A DNA stretch of 64,000 nt from Micromonospora eburnea (GTDB lineage: Bacteria; Actinomycetota; Actinomycetes; Mycobacteriales; Micromonosporaceae), in contig NZ_FMHY01000002.1 in NCBI RefSeq assembly GCF_900090225.1, positions 1,240,001 to 1,304,000 on the forward strand, given 5' to 3'. Under the pieces are notes generated by a model. That model did no database searches. It was not told where the DNA came from and saw only the letters and a list, made by a program, of their open reading frames with translations. Both the position numbers and the translations under genes were made by a program. Within the stretch, counting starts at the first letter, position 1; each line of letters starts with the position of its first letter. Of the stretch, positions 1 through 11,847 are shown piece by piece.

Positions 1-173
1 TCGCCCTGGCTGATTTGGGTGTCGCCGCCTCCGAGGTGGGTTTCGACGGGGCGACCAGCACCGTGCTCGAGCACACCAAGCGCCCGCCGCGCTCCGGCGG
101 CGAGAAGATCACCGACGAGGGCGAGGGCGGCGTGAAGCTGGTCGAGTTCCTCGCCACCGAGAAGTTCGTGTGA
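1..173 (+). CDS. etfB: Electron transfer flavoprotein beta subunit, C-terminal end (partial)
   Basis: Only the last 56 codons are present; the gene enters from the left edge and stops at TGA 171-173. The visible tail (ending VEFLATEKFV) and the immediately following etfA, 9 nt away, identify it as EtfB (FixA), the AMP-binding half of the heterodimeric flavoprotein that carries electrons from acyl-CoA dehydrogenases to the membrane quinone pool. Identification rests mainly on the neighbour and the tail, since the AMP-binding domain lies outside the window. Confidence 0.85.
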   Translation, partial: ALADLGVAASEVGFDGATSTVLEHTKRPPRSGGEKITDEGEGGVKLVEFLATEKFV

Positions 174-182
174 GGTCTGGAC

Positions 183-1142
183 ATGTCTGAGGTTCTCGTC
201 GTCGTCGAAGCCACCCGGGAGTTCGGCGTCAAGAAGGTCACCCTGGAGATGCTCACCCTCGCCCGCGAGCTGGGCACCCCGAGCGCGGTCGTGCTCGGTG
301 GTGCCGGCGCGGCGGCGGCGCTGGGCGCCAAGCTGGGCGAGTACGGCGCGGAGAAGGTCTACGCCGCCGAGGGTGAGGAGATCGACGGCTACCTGGTGGC
401 CCCGAAGGCCACCGTGCTGGCCGACCTCGTCGCTCGGGTGCAGCCGGCGGCGGTGCTGCTCGCCTCGTCCCAGGAGGGCAAGGAGATCGCCGCCCGGCTC
501 GCCGTGAAGCTGGACAACGGCATCCTGACCGACGTGGTCGCCCTCGAAGCGGACGGCACCGCGACCCAGGTCGCCTTCGCCGGCTCCACCATCGTCAAGT
601 CCAAGGTCACCAAGGGCCTGCCGCTGGTCACCGTGCGGCCGAACTCGCTCACCCCGGCCCCGGCCCCGGCCACCCCGGCCGTCGAGCAGCTCACCGTCTC
701 CGTCGGTGACGCCGACAAGTTGGCCCGGGTCGTCGAGCGGGTCGCCGAGCAGAAGGGCTCCCGCCCCGAGCTCACCGAGGCGTCCGTCGTCGTCTCCGGC
801 GGCCGCGGGGTCGGCAACGCCGACAACTTCAAGCTGGTCGAGGAGCTGGCCGACCTGCTCGGCGGCGCGGTCGGCGCGTCTCGCGCGGCGGTCGACTCCG
901 GGTTCTACCCGCACCAGTTCCAGGTGGGCCAGACCGGCAAGACCGTCTCCCCGCAGCTCTACATCGCGCTGGGCATCTCCGGCGCGATCCAGCACCGCGC
1001 CGGCATGCAGACCTCGAAGACCATCGTCGCGGTCAACAAGGACGGCGAGGCGCCGATCTTCGAGCTGGCCGACTACGGCGTGGTCGGCGACCTGTTCAAG
1101 GTCGTCCCGCAGGCCGCCGAGGAGATCCGCAAGCGCCGGTGA
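183..1142 (+). CDS. etfA: Electron transfer flavoprotein alpha subunit
   Basis: The 319-residue protein has the usual EtfA/FixB layout: an N-terminal alpha/beta domain (about 1-180) and a C-terminal FAD-binding domain (about 195-315). The FAD signature is clear, with [11 protein letters not shown], the [11 protein letters not shown] turn and [12 protein letters not shown]. With EtfB it accepts electrons from acyl-CoA and related dehydrogenases in the cytoplasm and passes them to ETF:quinone oxidoreductase. The start ATG lies 9 nt after the etfB stop, so the two form an operon. A perfect hairpin follows at 1170-1210. Confidence 0.95.
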   Translation: MSEVLVVVEATREFGVKKVTLEMLTLARELGTPSAVVLGGAGAAAALGAKLGEYGAEKVYAAEGEEIDGYLVAPKATVLADLVARVQPAAVLLASSQEGKEIAARLAVKLDNGILTDVVALEADGTATQVAFAGSTIVKSKVTKGLPLVTVRPNSLTPAPAPATPAVEQLTVSVGDADKLARVVERVAEQKGSRPELTEASVVVSGGRGVGNADNFKLVEELADLLGGAVGASRAAVDSGFYPHQFQVGQTGKTVSPQLYIALGISGAIQHRAGMQTSKTIVAVNKDGEAPIFELADYGVVGDLFKVVPQAAEEIRKRR

Positions 1143-1169
1143 GCGCTCCGCGATAAGGACGAAAGGGAG

Positions 1170-1210
1170 CTGATCGGCGGGCCGGGGAGCTGAGCCGGCC
1201 CGCCGATCAG
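1170..1210 (+). terminator. Perfect 16-bp hairpin after etfA
   Basis: Arms 1170-1185 and 1195-1210 are exact reverse complements with a 9-nt loop. There is no T-run, which is normal for actinobacterial terminators. It probably ends the etfBA transcript. Confidence 0.8.
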
Positions 1211-1345
1211 CCGTCAGGGCGGCCCTCGGTTCAGCCTACCGAGCAAGGACATCCGCATCATGCCGGGAAGGACAAACCGGACCTGGTTCCTGAGGAGCGG
1301 TCCGGGGCCCGGCACGCCCCGGCTCGGCCGTTAGGCTGAACCCCG

Positions 1346-2521
1346 ATGGCATACCTGGATCACGCGGCGACGACCCCGATGCTCGACGAGGCACTTGAGG
1401 CGTACGTCGCCACCGCCCGCGAGGTGGGCAACGCGTCGTCGCTGCACGCCGCCGGCCGGTGCGCCCGCCGGCGGGTGGAGGAGTCCCGTGAACGGGTCGC
1501 CGCCGTGCTCGGTGCCCGCCCCTCCGAGGTGATCTTCACCGGGGGTGGCACGGAGAGCGACAACCTCGCCGTGAAGGGCGTCTTCTGGGCCCGCCGCGCC
1601 GCCCGCGCCGACCGCACCCGGGTGGTCGCCAGCGCCGTCGAGCACCACGCGGTGCTGGACACGGTGGACTGGCTGGCCGGACACGAGGGCGCCGAGGTCG
1701 GCTGGCTGCCGGTCGACGCCATCGGCCGGCTCGACCCGGAGCGGCTCCGTGCCGAGCTGTCCACGCACGGCGACCGGGTCGCCCTGGTCACCGCGATGTG
1801 GGCGAACAACGAGGTGGGCACGGTGCAGCCGGTGGCCGAGCTGGCCGCGGTCGCCGCCGAGCACGGTGTGCCGTTCCACACCGACGCGGTCCAGGCCGTC
1901 GGCCAGGTACCGGTCGACTTCGCCGCCAGCGGGGTCTCCGCGCTCACCGTCACCGGGCACAAGCTCGGCGGTCCGGCCGGCGTGGGCGCGCTGCTGCTGG
2001 CCCGGGACGTGGCCGCCACCCCGGTGCTGCACGGCGGCGGCCAGGAACGCGACGTCCGCTCCGGCACCCTCGACACCGCCGGCATCGTGGCCTTCGCGGT
2101 CGCCGTCGAGGCCGCGGTGAAGGGCCAGCAGGAGTACGCGACCCGGGTCGCGGCGCTCCGCGACGAGCTGGTGGAGCGGGTCCGGCAGGCGGTCCCCGAG
2201 GTGGTCTTCAACGGTGACCCGGTCGACCGGCTCCCCGGCAACGCGCACTTCTCGTTCCCGGGTTGCGAGGGGGACGCCCTGCTGCTGCTGCTCGATGCCC
2301 AGGGCATCGCCTGCTCCACCGGTTCGGCCTGTTCCGCCGGGGTGGCCCAGCCCTCGCACGTGCTGCTGGCGATGGGCGCCGACGACGACCGGGCCCGGTC
2401 GTCGTTGCGGTTCACCCTCGGCTACACCAGCACCCGCGCGGACGTCGACGCCCTCATCGCCGCGCTGCCCGGCACGGTGGAGCGGGCCCGGCGCGCGGCC
2501 GCTCTCCGTAGCCCCCGCTGA
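1346..2521 (+). CDS. Cysteine desulfurase (IscS/NifS family, PLP-dependent)
   Basis: A 391-residue class V aminotransferase-fold enzyme that takes sulfur from L-cysteine as a persulfide for Fe-S clusters and tRNA thiolation. The PLP lysine is at about residue 206 in [11 protein letters not shown], and the persulfide cysteine at about 323 in [10 protein letters not shown]. It sits 37 nt upstream of mnmA, which needs exactly this sulfur donor, so the pair likely forms a 2-thiouridine unit. The ATG has no Shine-Dalgarno but a TAGGCT -10 box at 1332-1337 lies 8 nt upstream, suggesting a leaderless mRNA. Confidence 0.93.
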   Translation: MAYLDHAATTPMLDEALEAYVATAREVGNASSLHAAGRCARRRVEESRERVAAVLGARPSEVIFTGGGTESDNLAVKGVFWARRAARADRTRVVASAVEHHAVLDTVDWLAGHEGAEVGWLPVDAIGRLDPERLRAELSTHGDRVALVTAMWANNEVGTVQPVAELAAVAAEHGVPFHTDAVQAVGQVPVDFAASGVSALTVTGHKLGGPAGVGALLLARDVAATPVLHGGGQERDVRSGTLDTAGIVAFAVAVEAAVKGQQEYATRVAALRDELVERVRQAVPEVVFNGDPVDRLPGNAHFSFPGCEGDALLLLLDAQGIACSTGSACSAGVAQPSHVLLAMGADDDRARSSLRFTLGYTSTRADVDALIAALPGTVERARRAAALRSPR

Positions 2522-2558
2522 CCCGGATACCCTCGGTGAGGACGAGGGGAGTGGGCCG

Positions 2559-3632
2559 GTGAGGGTTCTGGCGGCGATGTCGGGCGGGGTGGACTCTGCC
2601 GTGGCGGCGGCGCGGGCGGTGGCGGCCGGGCACGACGTGACCGGGGTGCACCTGGCGCTGGCCCGCAATCCGCAGACGTACCGCACCGGAGCCCGGGGCT
2701 GCTGCACCCTGGAGGACTCCCGGGACGCCCGGCGGGCCGCCGACGTGATCGGCATCCCGTTCTACGTCTGGGACATGGCCGACCGGTTCCACGAGGACGT
2801 GGTGGACGACTTCGTCGCCGAGTACGCGGCCGGCCGTACCCCGAACCCGTGCCTGCGCTGCAACGAGAAGATCAAGTTTGCCGCGGTGCTGGACCGCGCG
2901 GTGGCCCTCGGCTTCGACGCCGTGGTCACCGGCCACCATGCCCGGCTCGGCCCGGACGGCCTGCTGCGACGCAGCGTCGACGTGGCCAAGGACCAGTCGT
3001 ACGTCCTCGCGGTGCTGACCCGCGAGCAGCTCGACCGCTCGATCTTCCCGCTCGGCGACTCCACCAAGGCCGAGGTACGCGCGGAGGCCGCCCGGCGCGG
3101 CCTCGCCGTGGCCGACAAGCCCGACTCGCACGACATCTGCTTCATCGCCGACGGCGACACCCGAGGCTTCCTCGCGCAGCGGCTCGGCGAGGCCCCGGGC
3201 GACGTGGTCGACGCGCTCACCGGCACGGTGGTCGGCAGCCACAGCGGCGCCTACCAGTACACCGTCGGGCAGCGGCGCGGCCTGCACCTGGATCGACCGG
3301 CCCCGGACGGTCGCCCCCGCTACGTGCTCTCCATCACCCCGAAGACCAACACCGTGACCGTGGGCCCGGCCGAGGCGCTGGAGGTCGCCCAGGTCCGGGC
3401 CACCCGTCCGGTCTGGACAGGTGGCGAGCGGCCGGTCGCGCCGATCGAGTGCGAGGTGCAGCTACGGGCGCACGGCGACGTGGTGCCGGCCACGGTCGAA
3501 CTTGCCGCCGACGGCCTCCGTGCCGACCTGCGCCGCCCGGTCCGCGGCGTCGCCGCCGGCCAGGCGATCGTGGCGTACCGGCCGGACCCGGCCGGGGACG
3601 TGGTGCTCGGCTCCGCCACCATCACCGGCTGA
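2559..3632 (+). CDS. mnmA: tRNA-specific 2-thiouridylase
   Basis: MnmA (TrmU) adenylates and thiolates U34 of Lys/Glu/Gln tRNAs. The 357-residue product starts [17 protein letters not shown], containing the PP-loop SGGVDS. The two catalytic cysteines are present: one at about residue 98 (NPCLRC) and one at about 194 (HDICFIADG). I chose GTG 2559 because it gives the family N-terminus and is preceded by a GAGGGGAG Shine-Dalgarno; the frame stays open upstream as far as 2214 but that part overlaps the desulfurase gene in another frame. A TACCCT -10-like box near 2528 could give a separate start of transcription. Confidence 0.95.
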   Translation: MRVLAAMSGGVDSAVAAARAVAAGHDVTGVHLALARNPQTYRTGARGCCTLEDSRDARRAADVIGIPFYVWDMADRFHEDVVDDFVAEYAAGRTPNPCLRCNEKIKFAAVLDRAVALGFDAVVTGHHARLGPDGLLRRSVDVAKDQSYVLAVLTREQLDRSIFPLGDSTKAEVRAEAARRGLAVADKPDSHDICFIADGDTRGFLAQRLGEAPGDVVDALTGTVVGSHSGAYQYTVGQRRGLHLDRPAPDGRPRYVLSITPKTNTVTVGPAEALEVAQVRATRPVWTGGERPVAPIECEVQLRAHGDVVPATVELAADGLRADLRRPVRGVAAGQAIVAYRPDPAGDVVLGSATITG

Positions 3633-3682
3633 CCCGCCGCTGCCCCGCGCTCCGGGCCCGGTCCGCCCGTGCTCCGCGCCAA

Positions 3683-3755
3683 GATCGTGCTCGACCCGGG
3701 AACGAGTGGTATCGGAAAGGGGACGAGGCCACTACTTCCCGGATCGAGCACGATC
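3683..3755. repeat. Imperfect intergenic inverted repeat after mnmA
   Basis: Arms 3683-3702 and 3736-3755 match at 19 of 20 positions, separated by a 33-nt loop that itself holds a short AGTGG/CCACT pairing. It lies between mnmA and the MetE-like gene and can act as a terminator. Its length and internal structure resemble a dispersed palindromic element rather than a simple terminator. Confidence 0.7.
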
Positions 3756-3839
3756 TCGCGCAGCAGTCCGGCGTACCCGTGGTTTCCGTCCAACGGCGTC
3801 CGCGGCGAGGGCGGGCCCGGCAACGGATAGTCTGCGGCG

Positions 3840-4844
3840 GTGACTGATCAGCCCTGGCCCTGGCCCGCGGGGGCGGCGACCGGCATCGGTTCGCTGCCCG
3901 GCACCGACATCGCCGAGGCGCAGCGCATCGTGCTCGGCGAGCTGCCCGCCCTGCCGCACCTGCCGGAGCTGCCCGCCCGGGGCCCCGGCGCCGACCTGAT
4001 CGGCCGGACCGGCGGCCTCCTGGTCGAGCTGCCGGTCGAGCTGTACGCGGCCCGCTGGCGGATCGCCCCACGCCCCGGCCGGGACCTGCGCCGCGCCCGC
4101 GACCTGATGGAACGCGACCTCGACCAGCTCGCCGAACAGGCCGAGGAGTACGCCGGTCCGGTCAAGATCCAGGCGGCCGGCCCGTACACCCTGGCCACCT
4201 CGCTGGAGTTGCCGATCGGCGGCCGGCTGCTCCGCGACCCGGGCGCGGTCCGCGACCTCGCCGGCTCGCTCGCCGAAGGACTGCGCGGGCACGTCGAGGC
4301 GGTCGCCCGGCGGCTGCCCCGCGCGTCGGTGCTGCTCCAGCTCGACGAGCCGTCCCTGCCGGCGGCACTGGCCGGCCGGGTGCCCACGGAGAGCGGCTTC
4401 GGCACCTACCGGGCGGTGGAGCCGGAGGTCGCCCGGACGCTGCTGCGCGGCGTGATCGAGGCGGCCGGGGTGCCGACCGTGGTGCACTGCTGCGCGCCCG
4501 ACGTGCCGCTGGAGCTGATCCGGGCCGCCGGGGCGGTCGGCGTCGCCCTCGACCTCGGCCTGGTCACCGACCTGGACCCGCTCGGCGAGGCGATCGACGC
4601 CGGGCTCGGGCTGCTGGCCGGCGCCGCGCCCGCGCTGCCCCCGACCGCCGGGCGCGCCCCGACCTCGGCCCAGGTCGCCGACCGGGTACGACAGCTCTGG
4701 GACCGGCTCGGCTTCCCCCGCCGCCGGCTCGCCGAACAGGTGGTGGTCACCCCCGCCTGTGGCCTGGCCGGAGCCACCCCGGCGTACGCCCGGGCGGTCC
4801 TCACCGCCTGCCGCGACGCCGGGCGCCGGCTGTCCGAGGAATAG
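3840..4844 (+). CDS. MetE-like (cobalamin-independent methionine synthase superfamily) protein
   Basis: The 334-residue protein is far shorter than true MetE (about 750) and corresponds to its C-terminal catalytic barrel. GTG start at 3840; a TAGTCT box at 3828-3833 ends 6 nt before it, suggesting a leaderless mRNA. Candidate zinc ligands are a His-Cys pair in VVHCCAP and a late Cys in TPACGLAGA. The opening GIGSLPGTD is typical of the actinobacterial short MetE-like family, often found beside mnmA and ligA. The substrate is not established; a methyl transfer on a thiol is the superfamily reaction, but a free-standing methionine synthase role is unproven. Confidence 0.8.
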   Translation: MTDQPWPWPAGAATGIGSLPGTDIAEAQRIVLGELPALPHLPELPARGPGADLIGRTGGLLVELPVELYAARWRIAPRPGRDLRRARDLMERDLDQLAEQAEEYAGPVKIQAAGPYTLATSLELPIGGRLLRDPGAVRDLAGSLAEGLRGHVEAVARRLPRASVLLQLDEPSLPAALAGRVPTESGFGTYRAVEPEVARTLLRGVIEAAGVPTVVHCCAPDVPLELIRAAGAVGVALDLGLVTDLDPLGEAIDAGLGLLAGAAPALPPTAGRAPTSAQVADRVRQLWDRLGFPRRRLAEQVVVTPACGLAGATPAYARAVLTACRDAGRRLSEE

Positions 4845-4884
4845 TGGTTGTTCACGGTCGTAGCCCGTGGGCAGGATGGCCGGC

Positions 4885-5253
4885 ATGGTTGGACGACTGC
4901 GCTCCACAGTGATCGACTGTCCCGATCCGCGTGCCCTGGCCGGCTTCTACGCCGAGTTGCTCGGCCTGCCGCTGATCGAGGACAGCTCCGACGGTGACGA
5001 GTGGGTGGTGCTCGGCGGCCCACCTGGGCACCAGCCCCGGATCGCGTTCCAGAAGGCGCTCGGGCTGCGCGCGCCGGACTGGCCCGACCCGGATCGGCCG
5101 CAGCAGTTCCACCTCGACGTGACGGTGGACGACATCGAGGCCGCGGAGAAGGCCGTGCTGGCCCTGGGCGCACGCCGGTTGCCCGGCGAAGGCGACGACT
5201 GGCGGGTCTACGCCGACCCGGCCGGGCACCCGTTCTGCCTCTGCTGGGACTGA
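4885..5253 (+). CDS. VOC (glyoxalase/bleomycin-resistance fold) protein
   Basis: A 122-residue protein of the vicinal oxygen chelate fold, opening MVGRLRSTVIDCPDPRALAGF and ending AGHPFCLCWD, as in the glyoxalase-like family that binds a divalent metal through paired beta-alpha-beta-beta-beta modules. Function is unknown; the family includes dioxygenases, isomerases and resistance proteins. Start choice: ATG 4885 gives the family N-terminus, but in-frame GTG 4867 and ATG 4876 are possible. No clear Shine-Dalgarno precedes any of them. Confidence 0.85.
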   Translation: MVGRLRSTVIDCPDPRALAGFYAELLGLPLIEDSSDGDEWVVLGGPPGHQPRIAFQKALGLRAPDWPDPDRPQQFHLDVTVDDIEAAEKAVLALGARRLPGEGDDWRVYADPAGHPFCLCWD

Positions 5254-5309
5254 CCGGCGGGACCGCGGCCGGCCGGCGAGGCTTGCGCGGGCGGGGCATG
5301 ATCGCCTGC

Positions 5310-6311
5310 GTGACCGACTCCGCTCCGCGCCGCGCCTCCGGCTCACTTTTCGGACTCGCCTACGGGGACGCCCTGGGCAAGCCCACCGAGTTCCTCACCG
5401 TCGCCGAGATCGTCCGCCGGTACGGCCCGGCCGGCCCCCGCGAGCTGACCGGCGATCCGGCGCTGGTCACCGACGACACCCAGATGGCGCTCGCTGTGGC
5501 CTGGGCGCTGCGCGACGCGCCCGCGTACACGCCGGAGGTGGTGGAGCCGCTGCTGCGGCGGCGGTTCCTCGACTGGGCGGTCAGCCCGGACAACAACCGC
5601 GCACCCGGGATGACCTGTCTGCGGGCCTGCGCCGAGCTGGACCGGGGCACCCGCTGGCAGGAGGCGACGGTGGCCGGCTCGAAGGGGTGCGGGGCGAACA
5701 TGCGGGTCACCCCGGTCGGGCTCCTCGACGTCGACCTCGACACCCTCGCCGGGCTGGCTCAGCTCCAGGCCGGGCTGACCCACGGCCATCCGACCGGCCT
5801 GGCCGCCAGCGAGCTGACCGCGTACGCGGTCCGGCTGCTGCGCGACGGCGCCGCGCTCGCCGAGCTGCCCGGCCTGCTCGCCGCGCGGGCCCGGCAACAG
5901 CGGACGGTCTACCGGGGCGACTGGCTCGGCGACCTGTGGCAGCGCTCCGGCGCGGCGACGCCGCAGGAGTTCATCGCCCGCGGCTGGGACGAGTGCCTGC
6001 GTACGCTCGACCGGCTGGACGCGGCGCTGGCCCGCCCGGACGACGGCGACGACCCGTGCCGGCTCACCGGCGAGGGCTGGATCGCCGAGGAGGCCCTGGC
6101 CACCGCGCTGCTCTGCGCGCTACGACACGCCGACGACCCGGTCGGCGCGCTGGCCCGGGCCGCCACCACGGCCGGCGACTCCGACTCGATCGCCGCCCTG
6201 GCCGGCGCCTTTCTCGGCGCCGCACACGGCATGTCCGCCTGGCCCGCCGCCTGGTCCACCCGCATCGAGTACGCCAACCAGCTCGCCATCCTCGCCGCTC
6301 CCCACGACTGA
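5310..6311 (+). CDS. ADP-ribosylglycohydrolase family protein
   Basis: A 333-residue all-helical ADP-ribosyl hydrolase (DraG/ARH family). Metal-binding motifs are visible: GLAYGDALGKPTE near the N-terminus, TDDTQMALA about 45 residues later, and GDSDSIAALAGAFLGAAHG near the C-terminus. Members remove ADP-ribose from proteins, nucleic acids or small molecules; the target here is unknown and no partner ADP-ribosyltransferase is in the window. GTG 5310 is chosen because CATGAT at 5297-5302 lies 7 nt upstream like a leaderless -10 box; ATG 5298 in the same frame is the alternative. Confidence 0.88.
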   Translation: MTDSAPRRASGSLFGLAYGDALGKPTEFLTVAEIVRRYGPAGPRELTGDPALVTDDTQMALAVAWALRDAPAYTPEVVEPLLRRRFLDWAVSPDNNRAPGMTCLRACAELDRGTRWQEATVAGSKGCGANMRVTPVGLLDVDLDTLAGLAQLQAGLTHGHPTGLAASELTAYAVRLLRDGAALAELPGLLAARARQQRTVYRGDWLGDLWQRSGAATPQEFIARGWDECLRTLDRLDAALARPDDGDDPCRLTGEGWIAEEALATALLCALRHADDPVGALARAATTAGDSDSIAALAGAFLGAAHGMSAWPAAWSTRIEYANQLAILAAPHD

Positions 6312-6320
6312 CCCAGCCGC

Positions 6321-6377
6321 TGATCATGAAGTCGTTGCCCCGACACGTCGGTGACGAAGGCAACAACTTCATGATCA
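6321..6377. repeat. Intergenic inverted repeat (TGATCATGAAGT type)
   Basis: Arms 6321-6339 and 6359-6377 match at 18 of 19 positions with a 19-nt loop. It is noticeably A/T-richer than its surroundings and lies just after the ADP-ribosylglycohydrolase stop. It probably terminates that transcript and looks like a member of a dispersed palindrome family; no second copy of this exact type is in the window. Confidence 0.75.
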
Positions 6378-6428
6378 ACCGCCCCGGTCGGCGGCAGGTA
6401 TGGGGAGGTTGTCAGGCCTGCCGGCTAG

Positions 6429-8606
<2,178 letters not shown>

Positions 8607-8767
8607 GACCGGGCGCAAAGTGAATCTTGGGGTCGCGCCGCGTATACCAACTTAATTACGACTACGACCGATTCGTGACTGTCGTATCGGGAAATCCGGC
8701 ACCGAGGGCGTTTCATTGGCGTACGGCGTGCGGACGGCGCACGTCAGGGCCGTGCCCGGGAGGTGCG

Positions 8768-11353
8768 ATGGAGACCGGCGACCCGCGAAACTCGGTTCCG
8801 CCCGGGCGGGGTGCGCCGTTCTTCGGTTTCGTCGTGGCGGTCGGTGTGCTGGCCGTACTCGTCTCGGCCGGTCCGCTGGCCCGGCTGCCCGATCGGCTGT
8901 CCGGGCTGCCGGCCGCGTTCTGGACCATGGCGGCGCTCGCCGTCGCCTGTGACGCCCGACCGTTCGTGCCACCCGGCCGACGGCGCACGTCGGCGGTCTT
9001 CCCGTCGACCTGCTTCAGCTTCGCCATCCTGCTCGGCTGGGGGCTCGGTCCGGCGGTCGCCGTGCAGGCCGTGGCGGTGGCCGTCTCCGGCTGGCGGTTG
9101 GGGCACGCCCCCTGGCGGACCGCCTTCAACGCCGCCCAGTACGCCTGCGCGCTCGCCGCCGCGTACGCGTTCACTCGGCTCGGCTCCGGCGAGCTGTTCG
9201 ACGGCGGGCGGCTGCACTGGACGGACGTGGCGGCGGTGGGTGGCGCCACCGCCGCCTGGTTCGTGGTCAGCTACGGCCTGGTCAGCTCCGCGATCCGGCT
9301 GCGTTTCGGTGACCGCTGGTGGCCCAACGTCCGGCTCGGCCTGGGCTACGAGCTGCTCTCCACCGGCTCGCTGCTGCTGCTCGCCCCGGTGCTGGTCGCC
9401 GCTTCCCGGGCCAGCGCCGCGCTGATCCCACTGGTGCTGGTGCCGTTGTTCGCGGTCTACCGGATGGCCCGGCTCTCCACCGAGCGGGAGCAGTTGGCCG
9501 CCCTCGACCCGCTCACCGGGCTGCCCAACCGCAAGGCGCTGCTGGCCGAGGTGGCCGAGCAGGTGCACCTGCACGCCGAGCGGGCCGCCCGGGGTGAGCC
9601 GGACGCCCATCTGGCGCTGCTGCTGCTCGACCTGGACCGGTTCAAGCACGTCAACGACGCCCTCGGGCACGCGGTGGGGGACCGGCTGCTGGTCGAGGCG
9701 GGCGCCCGGCTGACCGGCGTGGTACGCGAGGGCGATCTGGTGGCCCGCCTCGGTGGTGACGAGTTCGCCATCGTCGTACCCCGGCTCACCGGCACCGACC
9801 AGGCCCGCGAGCTGGCCGACCGGGTGGTCGCCGCGCTGGCCGAGCCGGTCCCGCTGGACGGGCTGCCGCTGGATGTGGGCGGATCGATCGGCATCGCGAT
9901 CTTCCCCGAGCACGGCGAGGACTTCGCCACCCTGATGCGCCACGCCGACGTGGCCATGTACGACGCAAAGCACCGCAACGACACCGTCGCCGTGTACGCG
10001 GCCGAGTCCGACCACAACTCGGCGGAACGGCTCAGCCTCCTCGCCGACCTGCGCCGGGTCCTGGAGGCCACGACCGTCGCCGGCACCGGGGAGCCGCCCG
10101 GCGTACGCGGGGGCGACGGCGCCGCCCTGGGGTCCGCGCCCGCTCTGACCGGTCCGGCCCGCGTCGGCCGGGGCGACGGCGTATCTCGCCACGGTGGCCG
10201 GGCCGGCGGGGCCGCCCGGCCGGGGGGCGGGTCGGGGCGGTGGCGGCTGCGGCGCCGTGAGCGCGCCCAGGTGCCGCCCGACGACGAACTGATCAGCCTG
10301 ATCGTCGCCAACGCCGATCCGATCCGCCGCCGGGCGGCCCGGACGGTCACCACCGACGGGCCGGGAGCTGCCGGCCAAGGGGAACGCCGGCCGGCGACGT
10401 TCGGTGGCCAACCGGAGAGAGCCGCCGGCGGCGCTCCGGACAGCCGGCCGGCCGGCCACGTCGAGAACCTGCCCACCGGGCAGGCCGAGGGCCGGCCCGG
10501 GGGCGCGGTGATCGGGAGGACCGGTGGCGCGGACGACCCGGCCGGGGATCCGGGCGAGATCACGATGTACTACCAGCCGCAGATCGAGATCGCCACCGGT
10601 GAGGTGGTCGGGGTCGAGGCGCTGCTGCGCTGGTGGCACCCGCGCCGGGGCATGGTCGACCCGGGGGAGCTGATCCAGGTCGCCGAGCAGAGCGCGGTGA
10701 TGCGGCTGCTCACCCGGCGGGTGGTGGACGACGTGGTGGAGCAACTCGCGAAGTGGTCGGCGGCCGGGATCACGCTGCGCGCCGCGCTCAACGTCAGCGT
10801 CCGGGACCTGCACACCGGCGAGATCGCCGACCAGATCGCCGACCGGCTCGCCGGCTACGGGGTACGCCCGGACCGGCTTCAGGTGGAGATCACCGAGGGC
10901 GCCCTGATGGCCGACCCCCGCCGGGTGCTGGCCAGCATCTCCCAGCTGCACCGGATCGGCGTCGGCATCGCGCTGGACGACTTCGGCACCGGGTACTCGT
11001 CCTTGCAGCACCTGCGCCGGCTGCCGTTGTCCGAGGTGAAGGTGGACCGGTCGTTCGTCCTCGGCATGGCCGAGGACCCGGACGACGCGGCGATCGTACG
11101 GTCGATGATCGAGCTGGCCGGGGCGCTCGGGCTGCGCGTGGTGGCCGAGGGCGTGGAGGACGAACGCACCTGGCGGCTGCTGCACACCGCCGGCTGCGAC
11201 GTGGCCCAGGGCTGGTTCCACGCCCGGCCGATGCCGGCCGGGGAACTGGCCGCCTGGCTGGCCCGGTACCGACCGGTCCGCCCCGTGGTGACCGCCGACG
11301 CCGACGGGCCGCGCCGCCATCCGGGGCCGCACGCCAGCGACGACCACGCATAG
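8768..11353 (+). CDS. Membrane-anchored GGDEF-EAL bifunctional c-di-GMP protein 1
   Basis: 861 residues. About six hydrophobic segments fill residues 15-235, followed by a GGDEF diguanylate cyclase domain with intact GGDEF at about residue 329 and an RxxD inhibitory site (REGD) five residues earlier. The EAL phosphodiesterase domain has EALL at about 617 and [10 protein letters not shown] intact. Between them lies an unusual low-complexity linker of about 150 residues rich in Gly, Ala, Arg and Pro. Both catalytic motifs are intact, so direction of activity cannot be inferred. Start ATG 8768 has GGGAGGTG in front; the frame is open to 8627 but without a ribosome site. Confidence 0.93.
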   Translation: METGDPRNSVPPGRGAPFFGFVVAVGVLAVLVSAGPLARLPDRLSGLPAAFWTMAALAVACDARPFVPPGRRRTSAVFPSTCFSFAILLGWGLGPAVAVQAVAVAVSGWRLGHAPWRTAFNAAQYACALAAAYAFTRLGSGELFDGGRLHWTDVAAVGGATAAWFVVSYGLVSSAIRLRFGDRWWPNVRLGLGYELLSTGSLLLLAPVLVAASRASAALIPLVLVPLFAVYRMARLSTEREQLAALDPLTGLPNRKALLAEVAEQVHLHAERAARGEPDAHLALLLLDLDRFKHVNDALGHAVGDRLLVEAGARLTGVVREGDLVARLGGDEFAIVVPRLTGTDQARELADRVVAALAEPVPLDGLPLDVGGSIGIAIFPEHGEDFATLMRHADVAMYDAKHRNDTVAVYAAESDHNSAERLSLLADLRRVLEATTVAGTGEPPGVRGGDGAALGSAPALTGPARVGRGDGVSRHGGRAGGAARPGGGSGRWRLRRRERAQVPPDDELISLIVANADPIRRRAARTVTTDGPGAAGQGERRPATFGGQPERAAGGAPDSRPAGHVENLPTGQAEGRPGGAVIGRTGGADDPAGDPGEITMYYQPQIEIATGEVVGVEALLRWWHPRRGMVDPGELIQVAEQSAVMRLLTRRVVDDVVEQLAKWSAAGITLRAALNVSVRDLHTGEIADQIADRLAGYGVRPDRLQVEITEGALMADPRRVLASISQLHRIGVGIALDDFGTGYSSLQHLRRLPLSEVKVDRSFVLGMAEDPDDAAIVRSMIELAGALGLRVVAEGVEDERTWRLLHTAGCDVAQGWFHARPMPAGELAAWLARYRPVRPVVTADADGPRRHPGPHASDDHA

Positions 11354-11388
11354 CCGGTCGCCCTCGCCCGGACGTGGCACGGGCGAAG

Positions 11389-11418
11389 CCGCCACGCCGC
11401 GCCCTCGGGGCGTGGCGG
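11389..11418 (+). terminator. Hairpin after GGDEF-EAL gene 1
   Basis: Arms 11389-11398 and 11409-11418 are perfect 10-bp complements with a 10-nt loop, 35 nt after the stop codon. Confidence 0.7.
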
Positions 11419-11541
11419 GTGGTGGGCGGCCGGGGAGCCGGAGGCACCGCCGAGGGCCCCGACACATAGACTCGGCACGGTCACCACCTGCGCGGCACGC
11501 GGGCAGGTCGGCACGCAGCACACAGCCAGGAAGGGGTCGTC

Positions 11542-11847
11542 ATGGCCGCCATCTCCCGCGAGGAGGTCGCGCACCTCGCGCGACTGTCGCGGCTCGCCGT
11601 CACCGAGGAGGAGCTGGACATCTTCGCCGGCCAGCTCGACGTGATCCTCCAGTCGGTCGCCCAGGTCGGCGAGGTCGCCGCGGCGGACATCCCGCCGACC
11701 TCCCACTCGGTGCCGCTGACCAACGTCCTCCGCGAGGACGTGGTGGTGCCCGGGCTGACCCCGCAGGAGGCGTTGTCGGGTGCCCCCGACGCCGAGGAGC
11801 AGCGGTTCCGCGTCCCGCGGATCCTGGACGAGGATGTGGCCTCATGA
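11542..11847 (+). CDS. gatC: Asp-tRNA(Asn)/Glu-tRNA(Gln) amidotransferase subunit C
   Basis: The 101-residue protein has the GatC pattern: [21 protein letters not shown] at the N-terminus and FRVPRILDE at the C-terminus. It is the small scaffold of the GatCAB complex that amidates misacylated Glu-tRNA(Gln) or Asp-tRNA(Asn). A weak AGGAAGGGG ribosome site precedes ATG 11542. Its TGA (11845-11847) overlaps the ATG of the first of three mini-ORFs in a tandem repeat that separates it from gatA, an arrangement not normal for the gatCA operon. Confidence 0.95.
   Translation: MAAISREEVAHLARLSRLAVTEEELDIFAGQLDVILQSVAQVGEVAAADIPPTSHSVPLTNVLREDVVVPGLTPQEALSGAPDAEEQRFRVPRILDEDVAS

Noticed and set aside
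8744..11521. Reverse-strand frame of about 925 codons opposite GGDEF-EAL gene 1
   Set aside because: It mirrors the coding frame of the plus-strand gene, has no recognisable domain and no ribosome site.
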